From positions 4,634,501-4,698,500 of the forward strand of contig NZ_FNRV01000001.1 in NCBI RefSeq assembly GCF_900105115.1: 64,000 bases of DNA. Direction: 5' to 3'. The notes below the pieces were generated by a model. That model was not told the DNA's origin. It worked only from the letters and a program-made list of their open reading frames with translations, and did not search any database. Positions 16,759 to 23,947 of the stretch are shown here, one piece after another. Within the stretch, counting starts at the first letter, position 1. Each line of letters begins with the position of its first letter. The translations under genes were made by a program, and so were the position numbers. The DNA is from Pseudomonas mohnii. GTDB taxonomy: Bacteria; Pseudomonadota; Gammaproteobacteria; Pseudomonadales; Pseudomonadaceae.

Positions 16759-18267
16759 ATGGGCAGATTCAGTGATTTCTTCGTCAGGGAACTCGGTCGC
16801 CGTCAGGTCTGGCTGTTTTTCCTGCTCGCGACCTTTTTGTATGTGCTGCCGCTGATCCTGGCGGACTTCCCTTACATTGATGACAACTGGCGCTCGCTGT
16901 CGGCAGGGATGGCCTGGGCCCAACAGGGACGATTGTTCGCCGAGCTGTTCTACAACGCGTTGACCTTCAGCAGCGCCGCGCCGAACATCTTTCCGTTGCC
17001 GCTGTTGATCGCGACCGTGGCCATGGCCTCGGCACTGACCAGCCTGACCTTTCATTACTTCCGTCAACCGACGGTCGCCCGTTGTCTGGTGCTGTTGCCG
17101 CTCTGGTACAACCCGTTCTTCCTGCAAAACCTCTCTTACCAGTACGACGGCCCGATCATGGTCCTGAGCGTGGTGGCGGTGATCTACGCCATCACCTTTC
17201 GCCACCCCTCGCGCAATGTGCAATGGCTGGTGCCGTCATTCCTGATTGCACTGGCGCTAGGGTTGTATCAGGTGAGCCTCAATGTGTTTCTCGGCCTGTG
17301 TTGCCTGGAAGTGTTGCGGGCCGCCAATGACAAAGTGGCCTGGCCGCAGTGGGGCGGCTTGATCGGCTGGAAGCTCGCTCAACTCGTGCTGGGCGGGTTG
17401 ATCTACGGCGTCAGCGCTTACCCCTTCATGGGAGAGGGGCGCACGCTGTTGCTGAACGGGGGCACGCAACCCTTGCTGCAAATCCAGATCAACCTCGGCC
17501 GGGTGCTGGAGAACGTGGTGTTGCTGTTCCATGGCGGATTTGCCTGGGTGTTCGCCGGGTTGCTGCTGTGCGCCCTTGCCGGTGCGGTTCGCCTGGGTTC
17601 ACGGGTTGTGCGGCGTCCGGACAGTGGACCGAAGAAACTGTTGATCGGCCTGCTCTGTGTGCTGAGCGTGCCCATGGTGCTGCTGTTGGTGTCGGGGGTT
17701 GCCCTGTTTTTCCGCGACTTCAACGAAGGCGCCAGAACCCTGATGGGCTTCGCGGTCTTGCTGGTGCTGATGTTCTACCTGGCTCATCTGGCACTGGCCC
17801 CCCTGCACGAGCGATTGCCGCTGCTGTTGGTGGTGCCGCTGTTGGCGATGTTGTCACTGTCGTTCGCCTATGGGCGTGTGCTGGTGCTGCAGAAAACCTT
17901 CGCCGGCAGCGCGCTCTACAGCCTCGAGTACGACATCGCCAGCCATCGGGCGCTGCGCGAGGCCAAGCGCATTTACCTGTCGGTGACCTATTCCGATCAT
18001 TGGTTGGCCGGGGCCGCAGGCTCGTTCAAGCACATGCCGGTGTTGCACTATTTACTGAACATCGACTATTTCATGCTGGCCGAAAACCTGCCCACGGTGG
18101 GCATCACCAACGTGGTCGCGGAGAAGGAGCGGCGTAACGCGACGAAGGTCGGGTATCAAGGCTTTCCCTCGCTGGTGGAGAGCCGGTATTACCGGATCTA
18201 CCTGATCGGGGATTACGGCTTTATCGTGATGAAGGAACCGGCCCCGGTCAAAACGCTTCGCTGGTGA
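16759..18267 (+). CDS. GtrII-type glucosyltransferase domain membrane protein
   Basis: 502 residues with a cytoplasmic start, about ten membrane segments and a periplasmic C-terminal portion (about residues 390-500). After the first helix comes DFPYIDDNWRSLS, the acidic loop expected for GT-C-fold transferases, and the overall pattern matches the glucosyltransferase GtrII family. GtrII proteins transfer glucose from a bactoprenol-linked donor to O-antigen in the periplasm. The usual partners, a GtrA flippase and GtrB bactoprenol glucosyltransferase, are not adjacent, so this may be an orphan that uses donors made elsewhere. It is convergent with the FMN-glutamate synthase-like gene, with only 24 bp between them. 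Confidence 0.78.
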   Translation: MGRFSDFFVRELGRRQVWLFFLLATFLYVLPLILADFPYIDDNWRSLSAGMAWAQQGRLFAELFYNALTFSSAAPNIFPLPLLIATVAMASALTSLTFHYFRQPTVARCLVLLPLWYNPFFLQNLSYQYDGPIMVLSVVAVIYAITFRHPSRNVQWLVPSFLIALALGLYQVSLNVFLGLCCLEVLRAANDKVAWPQWGGLIGWKLAQLVLGGLIYGVSAYPFMGEGRTLLLNGGTQPLLQIQINLGRVLENVVLLFHGGFAWVFAGLLLCALAGAVRLGSRVVRRPDSGPKKLLIGLLCVLSVPMVLLLVSGVALFFRDFNEGARTLMGFAVLLVLMFYLAHLALAPLHERLPLLLVVPLLAMLSLSFAYGRVLVLQKTFAGSALYSLEYDIASHRALREAKRIYLSVTYSDHWLAGAAGSFKHMPVLHYLLNIDYFMLAENLPTVGITNVVAEKERRNATKVGYQGFPSLVESRYYRIYLIGDYGFIVMKEPAPVKTLRW

Positions 18268-18291
18268 AGCGCGGTGACGGGGCCGTGGCGG

Positions 18292-19911
18292 TCAAGCAGC
18301 CGCGATCTCATTGGGCTCGAAACTGTCGGCCCGCGCCATCTGCCACATCCGCGAGTAAAACTCGCCATTCACTTCACCGTTGAGCAATTCCCCCGGTTTC
18401 AGGGACACATGCAACTGCGAGAACAGTTTGATCTCGGTTGCCGACATGCGTCGTACCAGGTGTTTGGCCGACAACTGCGACGGATGTTCGAGGCCAGCGG
18501 CGGCGAGCATCTCCGCCAGGCCCTTGAGGGTGTTGCGGTGGAAGTTGTAGACGCGCTGGGCCTTGTCCGGCACCACCAGTGCCCGTTGGCGCAAGGTGTC
18601 CTGGGTGGCAACACCGGTCGGGCATTTGTTGGTGTGACAGCTTTGCGACTGGATGCAGCCGATGGCGAACATGAAGCCACGCGCCGAGTTGGCCCAGTCG
18701 GCGCCGATGGCCAGGACGCTGGCGATATCGAAGGCGCTGACGATCTTGCCGCTGGCGCCGAGTTTGATCTTGTCCCGCAGGTTCAGGCCAACCAGCGTGT
18801 TGTGCACGAACAGCAACCCTTCGCGCATCGGCACGCCGATGTGGTCGGTGAACTCCACCGGGGCGGCGCCGGTGCCGCCCTCCTTGCCATCGATCACGAT
18901 GAAATCCGGGAGGATGCCGGTTTCCAGCATGGCCTTGGCGATCCCCATGAACTCCCACGGATGGCCGAGGCAGAACTTGAAGCCCACCGGTTTGCCACCG
19001 GACAGTTCACGCAACTGCTGGATGAAATGCATCAACTCGATAGGTGTGGAAAACGCGCTGTGACGTGACGGCGAAATGCAGTCTTCGCCCATCAGGATGC
19101 CGCGGGTATCGGCGATTTCCTGGGTGACCTTGTGCTTGGGCAGAATCCCGCCGTGCCCCGGTTTGGCGCCTTGGCTCATCTTGATTTCGATCATCCGCAC
19201 CTGCGGCGTCTGTGCCTGCGCCGCGAAGCGTTCGGGGTCGAAACGCCCGTCCGAGGTACGGCAACCGAAGTAGCCGCTGCCCAGTTCCCAGGTCAGATCG
19301 CCGCCGTGTTCGCGGTGATACGGGCTGATGCTGCCCTCGCCGGTGTCATGGGCGAAGTTGCCGAGTTTGGCGCCCTGGTTCAAGGCGCGGATGGCGTTGG
19401 CACTGAGCGAGCCGAAGCTCATGGCCGATATGTTGAACACCGACGCGGAATACGGCCGGGTGCATTGCGGGCCACCGACCATCACGCGGAAACTGGCGGG
19501 GTCGCTCAAGGGCGCCGGACGCATGGAATGGCCGATGAACTCGAAGCCCGATTGATACACGTCGATCAGGGTACCGAACGGCTTGTCGGCGCTTTCATTC
19601 TTGGCCCGGGAGTAGACCAGAGAACGCTGGGCCCGGGAAAAGGGCAGGGCGTCGCTGTCGGATTCGAGCAGGTACTGGCGGATTTCTGGGCGAATGGCTT
19701 CGAACATGTAACGAATGTTGCCGAGGATCGGGTAATTACGGCGTACTGCGTGGGGACTTTGCAGCAAATCGAAAACACCGACCAGGCTGAGTACGCCCGT
19801 GACAGCGGTGATCGGCCACAGCCAGTCGTGCTCGAGAAAGGGCAGGCTGGCGAGGGTGAATATCACGCAGACGGCAAAGAAGGCGTAGCGGCTCAGGAGT
19901 GACAGACTCAT
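18292..19911 (-). CDS. FMN-binding glutamate synthase family protein (orphan GltB-domain)
   Basis: 539 residues with two N-terminal membrane helices (about 8-45) followed by the FMN-binding synthase barrel of GltB. Recognisable stretches are NISAMSFGSLSANAIRALN, the substrate loop HDTGEGSISPYHREHGGDL, KMSQGAKPGHGGILP, and the 3Fe-4S-type cysteine cluster CIQSQSCHTNKCPTGVATQ. The glutaminase domain of true GOGAT is absent, so it cannot hydrolyse glutamine itself. Such stand-alone proteins are common in Pseudomonas and their reaction is unproven. The membrane segments suggest inner-membrane attachment. It is probably monocistronic, with a REP pair upstream. Confidence 0.85.
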   Translation of the reverse strand: MSLSLLSRYAFFAVCVIFTLASLPFLEHDWLWPITAVTGVLSLVGVFDLLQSPHAVRRNYPILGNIRYMFEAIRPEIRQYLLESDSDALPFSRAQRSLVYSRAKNESADKPFGTLIDVYQSGFEFIGHSMRPAPLSDPASFRVMVGGPQCTRPYSASVFNISAMSFGSLSANAIRALNQGAKLGNFAHDTGEGSISPYHREHGGDLTWELGSGYFGCRTSDGRFDPERFAAQAQTPQVRMIEIKMSQGAKPGHGGILPKHKVTQEIADTRGILMGEDCISPSRHSAFSTPIELMHFIQQLRELSGGKPVGFKFCLGHPWEFMGIAKAMLETGILPDFIVIDGKEGGTGAAPVEFTDHIGVPMREGLLFVHNTLVGLNLRDKIKLGASGKIVSAFDIASVLAIGADWANSARGFMFAIGCIQSQSCHTNKCPTGVATQDTLRQRALVVPDKAQRVYNFHRNTLKGLAEMLAAAGLEHPSQLSAKHLVRRMSATEIKLFSQLHVSLKPGELLNGEVNGEFYSRMWQMARADSFEPNEIAAA

Positions 19912-19959
19912 ACGGTTTCCGTGGGTTCGGACTCAATGGTTCGGCTAAACGCAAATCAT

Positions 19960-20059
19960 TGCAGGAGCGAGCCTGCTCGCGATGAACCAGAGAACACCGC
20001 GGGGCATCAGGTTCCCCGCGTTATCGTTCACGATCATCGCGAGCAGGCTCGCTCCTGCA
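19960..20059. repeat. REP doublet with 24-bp near-perfect arms
   Basis: TGCAGGAGCGAGCCTGCTCG begins the arm 19960-19983 and its exact reverse complement occupies 20036-20059. Between them is a smaller GC hairpin CGCGGGG/CCCCGCG. Together they form one large cruciform-capable unit. Confidence 0.9.
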
Positions 20060-20080
20060 GAAAAGCATTTCAGTGCCATG

Positions 20081-20372
20081 TCAGGCGTTTTGTGCCTGTA
20101 GAAAAATCGAAAACAGCTCGGACCGGGATTTGATCCCCAGCTTGCTGTACATGTGTTTCTTGTGGACCTTTACGGTTTCGATGGAGATCTCCAGGCTGCT
20201 TGCTGCCCAGTGAAAGGCACAGCGTGCGGTCGCCTTCGAGCTGACAATTAAACTGGATTTCGTCCGCCACGACATTCACACGAAAGTCGCGTTGATAGTA
20301 CTCGGTGAGTTCGAAATGCTCCGGCGCCACCTCCGACAGGCGATGTCGTCCAACGAGAGTGTCATGCCTTTA
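20081..20372 (-). pseudogene. LuxR-family regulator relic
   Basis: Two adjoining reading frames give pieces of a LuxR-type regulator. The upstream frame encodes APEHFELTEYYQRDFRVNVV...CQLEGDRTLCLSLGS, typical of the ligand-domain end. Near 20200 the sequence shifts frame to SLEISIETVKVHKKHMYSKL then GIKSRSELFSIF, the DNA-recognition part of the HTH. The N-terminal ~100 residues are missing (an in-frame stop lies just upstream at about 20380), and the segment between the two pieces, including HTH helix 1, is deleted. This is a decayed gene without function as a regulator, although a short HTH peptide could be made from 20275. Confidence 0.75.
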
Positions 20373-20497
20373 CCCCTATCGTGTTACCCCGGCGGCGTAT
20401 TTCCCCGCCTGCTGGCTTGCTGCGCATACTGGCGCACAGACAGCGACCGGGCAATCTCCCACAAAGGATCTGGTTGGTACTCACGTTGGTTTTTCAT

Positions 20498-20531
20498 AAA
20501 GGCGAACATCTTTACGGGTGTTCGCCTTTTT
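20498..20531 (-). terminator. Intrinsic terminator, probably bidirectional
   Basis: GGCGAACA (20501-20508) and TGTTCGCC (20519-20526) pair perfectly. An A-run lies on one side and TTTTT on the other. It sits 4 bp past the stop of the minus-strand membrane-protein gene. Confidence 0.7.
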
Positions 20532-20534
20532 CGT

Positions 20535-21005
20535 TCAGGCTTGAATGGCTTCGTGTTTCGCTCGCATTTTGTCTTCGTGCTTCTGCTTGTCACTCGCAAG
20601 GGCGTTGATGCAGTAATTGACGTAGTAAAAGGAAAAAAGCCCGGTATAGACCAGGTTCATGCGCAGCTCGAAGTTGTGTACAGCCAAGGCGTAAGCCTTC
20701 AGCACCCGCCGCACGCGAAAGCACCAGAGCAGGGAAAGTGCAATGAGTACTAACAACAGGATACCGGTCAGCACGAGTGCATAGAGATGGGGGACGACGC
20801 TGACATATCCGATTATCCCGATGAGGGCCAGGTAGCCGACAAAAAAGGCCGAGCTCATGGTTTTTATTCGAGTGACGTCCTCCAGTGCGGTAAAGGTTTT
20901 ATACATCCAGATGTTTAAATAGAGCCCTCCCGTCAGTAGCCCTAACAAAACGAGATGAAAGGTCTTGGTGTTGATTTTTTCTTTCAGCGTTGAGATGTCG
21001 GACAT
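20535..21005 (-). CDS. Small inner membrane protein, DUF4234-like
   Basis: 156 residues with four hydrophobic segments: FHLVLLGLLTGGLYLNIWMY, a second near 48-66, a third near 73-95, and a last near 118-138. The first segment (L-x-G-G-L-Y-x-N-x-W) and the motif FRVRRVLKAYA resemble DUF4234-type proteins of unknown function. The C-terminus is charged (SDKQKHEDKMRAKHEAIQA) and probably cytoplasmic. It is monocistronic with its own terminator. No functional clue comes from the neighbours. Confidence 0.7.
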   Translation of the reverse strand: MSDISTLKEKINTKTFHLVLLGLLTGGLYLNIWMYKTFTALEDVTRIKTMSSAFFVGYLALIGIIGYVSVVPHLYALVLTGILLLVLIALSLLWCFRVRRVLKAYALAVHNFELRMNLVYTGLFSFYYVNYCINALASDKQKHEDKMRAKHEAIQA

Positions 21006-21197
21006 ACAGGGGCTTCCATGGGCAGCGAATGGGGTGAGGGACCGTAGAAAATCGGTGCAAACACGCTACCAAACTCGTTCGTGGGAAATTTCCGGACTTG
21101 TCAGCGGACCGTTCTGGTCCTTGGCGAGACTCAGCCCTTGGCCGAGGCAAAAAGGCGTGGGATTCTGTACGGCCCTCACATGGACCTTTGGTCAGCA

Positions 21198-21641
21198 ATG
21201 TCTTTTCCTACTGATGTTTCTCTCATTGATTCCGGACTTATCCACATCGCCGCCGCCCTGCTGATCGGCCCCGACGGCCGTACCTTGTTGGTGCGCAAGC
21301 GCGGCACCGAGGCGTTCATGCAGCCGGGGGGCAAAATCGAGGCCCATGAGCAACCGGTCCATGCCCTGGCCCGTGAGTTGGAAGAAGAGTTGGGTTTGAT
21401 CATTGATCCAGCCTGCGCGACTTTTCTCGGGCAGTTTTCGGCTCCGGCTGCCAACGAGCCGGGTTTTGTCGTACAGGCGGAAATCTTTCTGCTGACCATT
21501 GAAGCTGAAGTTTCCCCGGCAGCAGAGATCGAAGAAGTGATCTGGATTGACCCGGCCACCGATGGCAATGTCACCCTCGCGCCATTGACACGTGATCTGA
21601 TCTTGCCGTTTTATCGGGCTTCGCTGACCGCGATCGCCTGA
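21198..21641 (+). CDS. NUDIX hydrolase
   Basis: 147 residues with an exact Nudix box: G-x5-E-x7-RELxEELG in GGKIEAHEQPVHALARELEE followed by ELGL. The glutamates of REL/EE bind the metal needed for hydrolysis of nucleoside-diphosphate-linked substrates. The substrate is not inferable; the sequence MQPGGKIE is typical of small housecleaning (MutT-like) members. The ATG at 21198 gives a normal family length; an in-frame upstream extension to 21081 is possible but lacks a Shine-Dalgarno and homology-like sequence. It is 22 bp upstream of lysE-type and GNAT genes, possibly one transcript. Confidence 0.85.
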   Translation: MSFPTDVSLIDSGLIHIAAALLIGPDGRTLLVRKRGTEAFMQPGGKIEAHEQPVHALARELEEELGLIIDPACATFLGQFSAPAANEPGFVVQAEIFLLTIEAEVSPAAEIEEVIWIDPATDGNVTLAPLTRDLILPFYRASLTAIA

Positions 21642-21663
21642 TCATCTACGCCAAGGAACCGCC

Positions 21664-22302
21664 ATGATCCCGCTTCAGGATTTGCTGATTTTCGCCGCTG
21701 CCGCGTTGCTGATGGTCCTGACGCCGGGGCCGAACATGATCTATCTGATCTCCCGTTCGATCTGCCAGGGACGCAAGGCCGGTGTGACGTCTTTGCTGGG
21801 TGTGGTCGCGGGTTTTTTTGTGCACCTGTTCGCCGCGGCGGCCGGTTTGACCGCCGTGTTCCTGGCGGTGCCGATGGCTTATGAAGTGTTGAAATGGGCC
21901 GGCGCGCTGTACCTGCTGTGGCTGGCCTGGCAAGCGGTCAAACCCGGTGCGCGGTCGCCGTTCGAGGCACAACAGTTGCCGCCGGATTCGTCGCGCAAGC
22001 TGATCACCATGGGTTTTCTGACCAGTGCCCTGAACCCGAAAATCGCGGTGTTCTACCTTTCCGTGTTTCCGCAGTTCATCAGCCCCGAACACGGTTCGGT
22101 GTTCACCCAAAGCATCGTGCTGGGCCTGACCCAGATCAGCGTCAGTTTCTGCGTCAATCTGCTGATCGCCCTGTTTGCTGCGGGCATCGCTTCGTGGTTC
22201 GTCAGCAACCCGACCTGGCTGGCGCTGCAGCGTTATTTCATGGGTTTCGTGCTGTCGGCGCTGGCGCTGCGGCTGATGCTTGAACAACGCCGGATGGCTT
22301 GA
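21664..22302 (+). CDS. LysE/RhtB family amino acid exporter
   Basis: 212 residues with six membrane segments. The LysE/RhtB signature is near the N-terminus (LTPGPNMIYLISRSICQGRK), and GFLTSALNPKIAVFYLSVFP matches the conserved fourth-helix region. Such proteins export amino acids or homoserine-lactone-like compounds through the inner membrane. AAGGA lies 7 nt upstream. Its stop is only 2 bp from the GNAT start, so the pair is translationally coupled. A LysE exporter next to an acetyltransferase suggests shared detoxification of an amine or amino acid, but this is inference. Confidence 0.88.
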   Translation: MIPLQDLLIFAAAALLMVLTPGPNMIYLISRSICQGRKAGVTSLLGVVAGFFVHLFAAAAGLTAVFLAVPMAYEVLKWAGALYLLWLAWQAVKPGARSPFEAQQLPPDSSRKLITMGFLTSALNPKIAVFYLSVFPQFISPEHGSVFTQSIVLGLTQISVSFCVNLLIALFAAGIASWFVSNPTWLALQRYFMGFVLSALALRLMLEQRRMA

Positions 22303-22304
22303 AC

Positions 22305-22844
22305 ATGTGGATCGAACGTCTCGATGCCAGCCATGCCCTGGCTTACCGGGAGTTGATGCTCGAAGCCTATGACCGTCACCCGCAGGCGTTCACCTCCAGC
22401 GTGCGCGAGCGGGCCTCCATGCCCTTGCAGTGGTGGGAGTCGCGCCTGACCGGCAAGCTGGATCAAGTGTTCGGCGCGTTCGAAGAGGGCAGGTTGGCGG
22501 GCATTGTCGGGCTGGCCTTCGAGCCTCGGGAAAAGGCCCGGCACAAGGCGACGCTGTTTGGTATGTACGTGTCCGCCGATGTCCGTCAACGCGGACTCGG
22601 CTATCAATTGGTGCAGGCGGTGTTGGCCGAGGCGCAGCAGCATCCGGAACTGCGGCTGATCAAACTGACCGTCACCGCCGGCAATGACGCTGCGTTCAAC
22701 CTGTACCGTCGTTGCGGGTTCATCCAGTTCGGGCTTGAGCCGATGGCGGTGCGGGTGGGCGAGGAGTATTTCGACAAGATTCACATGTGGTGTGAGATCC
22801 AGGCACACCGCCAATCCCTGTCGGAGCGCGCTTGCTCGCGATAG
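22305..22844 (+). CDS. GNAT family N-acetyltransferase
   Basis: 179 residues with the GNAT fold: acetyl-CoA loop VSADVRQRGLGYQLVQAVL (R/Q-x-x-G-x-G/A pattern), then LTVTAGNDAAFNLYRRCGF, the classic fourth motif. It transfers acetyl groups to an amine on an unknown substrate. The start is 2 bp after the LysE stop (TGAACATG). The C-terminal residues SLSERACSR and the stop codon are encoded inside a REP arm, so the tail has probably been rewritten by the repeat. The domain itself is complete, so activity is likely unaffected. Confidence 0.85.
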   Translation: MWIERLDASHALAYRELMLEAYDRHPQAFTSSVRERASMPLQWWESRLTGKLDQVFGAFEEGRLAGIVGLAFEPREKARHKATLFGMYVSADVRQRGLGYQLVQAVLAEAQQHPELRLIKLTVTAGNDAAFNLYRRCGFIQFGLEPMAVRVGEEYFDKIHMWCEIQAHRQSLSERACSR

Positions 22845-22911
22845 CGTCATGTCTGACACATTGATGTTGGACCTACCAACGCCATCGCGGGCAAGCCCGC
22901 TCCCACAGAGG
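22815..22911. repeat. REP pair overlapping the GNAT stop codon
   Basis: CCCTGTCGGAGCGCGCTTGC begins at about 22815 and the inverse ends at about 22911. The first arm lies inside the 3' end of the acetyltransferase coding region. Confidence 0.85.
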
Positions 22912-22921
22912 TTGTGGTTTT

Positions 22922-23839
22922 CTAGCGGACCGCGCTAACCCCATCCAGCGTCGAAAACGACGTGTCCTTCGCCGTCAGCAGGAAATCGCGCATGTACGGT
23001 GCATCCAGCATGTCGGTGCGAACGGCCGCGTACAGCGTCGCGAACAGTCCTTTCTCGCCCAGCCGCTTGGCCTTCACGTAACCCCGTGAGCTGTACTCGT
23101 GCAGCGCCCAATGGGGCATGCCGCAGACGCCGCGTCCGCTGGCCACCAGTTGCATCATCATCACCGTCAGTTCCGATGTGCGCACTTGCGCCGGTTCGAT
23201 ATCTGCCGGTTCCAGGAAGCGGGTGAAGATGTCCAGGCGGTCGCGTTCCACCGGGTAAGTGATCAGGGTTTCCGTGACCAGGTCTTCCGGGACGATGTAG
23301 GCCTTGCTCGCCAGCCGGTGCTGGTTGGCCACGGCGAGCATCGCCTCGTAGGTGAACAACGGCACGTAAGTGATCCCCGCCAAGTCCAGCGGATCGGAGG
23401 TCACCACCAGGTCCAGATCGCCACGGGCCAGGGCCGGAAGGGGCGCGAAGGAAAACCCCGAAGCCAGGTCCAGCTCGACTTCCGGCCAGGCGTCGCGGAA
23501 TTGATCGATGGTCGGCATCAGCCACTGAAAGCAACTGTGGCATTCGATCGCCATGTGCAAGCGTCCGGCGGTACCACCGGCCAGCCGCGCGATGTCGCGT
23601 TCGGCGCCACGCAGCAGCGGCAGCGTGGCGTCGGCCAGTTGCAGCAGGCGCAAGCCGGCGCTGGTGAAGCGCACCGGTTTGGTCTTGCGCACGAACAGCG
23701 GCATGCCCATGCGCTCTTCCAGTTCCTTGAACTGGTGGGACAGCGCCGACTGGGTCAAATGCAGGCGATCGGCCGCATCCACCAGGCTGTCGGCTTCGCG
23801 CAAGGCGTGCAGGGTCTTCAGGTGACGGATTTCAAGCAC
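22922..23839 (-). CDS. metR: MetR, LysR-type activator of methionine biosynthesis
   Basis: 305 residues: an N-terminal LysR winged HTH (LHALREADSLVDAADRLHLT, then QSALSHQFKELEERMG) and an effector domain that in MetR binds homocysteine. The start is GTG at 23837-23839, with ATGGAG about 8 nt upstream. The frame remains open far into metE, but only this segment is MetR-like and this start gives the normal length. It is divergent from metE with a 108-bp shared control region containing a MetR-type palindrome, the classical metR-metE arrangement. Confidence 0.93.
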   Translation of the reverse strand: MLEIRHLKTLHALREADSLVDAADRLHLTQSALSHQFKELEERMGMPLFVRKTKPVRFTSAGLRLLQLADATLPLLRGAERDIARLAGGTAGRLHMAIECHSCFQWLMPTIDQFRDAWPEVELDLASGFSFAPLPALARGDLDLVVTSDPLDLAGITYVPLFTYEAMLAVANQHRLASKAYIVPEDLVTETLITYPVERDRLDIFTRFLEPADIEPAQVRTSELTVMMMQLVASGRGVCGMPHWALHEYSSRGYVKAKRLGEKGLFATLYAAVRTDMLDAPYMRDFLLTAKDTSFSTLDGVSAVR

Positions 23840-23882
23840 CGGGTGGCTCCATGAGGAAAACTTGTGATCAACACGAAAAGGT

Positions 23883-23895
23883 TGAGTTTGTCTCA
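23883..23895. promoter_or_regulatory. Candidate MetR operator
   Basis: TGAGTTTGTCTCA is a perfect TGAG-N5-CTCA palindrome, one substitution per arm from the MetR consensus TGAANNNNNTTCA. It lies 52 bp upstream of the metE ATG in the metR-metE divergent region. Confidence 0.6.
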
Positions 23896-23947
23896 TGTTG
23901 CCCTGGCTGTCGACAATAGCGCCATCTTTTAAGGGAGGAAACTCACC

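Noticed and set aside
20292-20753. 153-codon plus-strand frame over the LuxR relic and membrane protein
   Set aside because: It crosses a terminator hairpin and is antisense to a four-helix membrane protein with its own start and stop.
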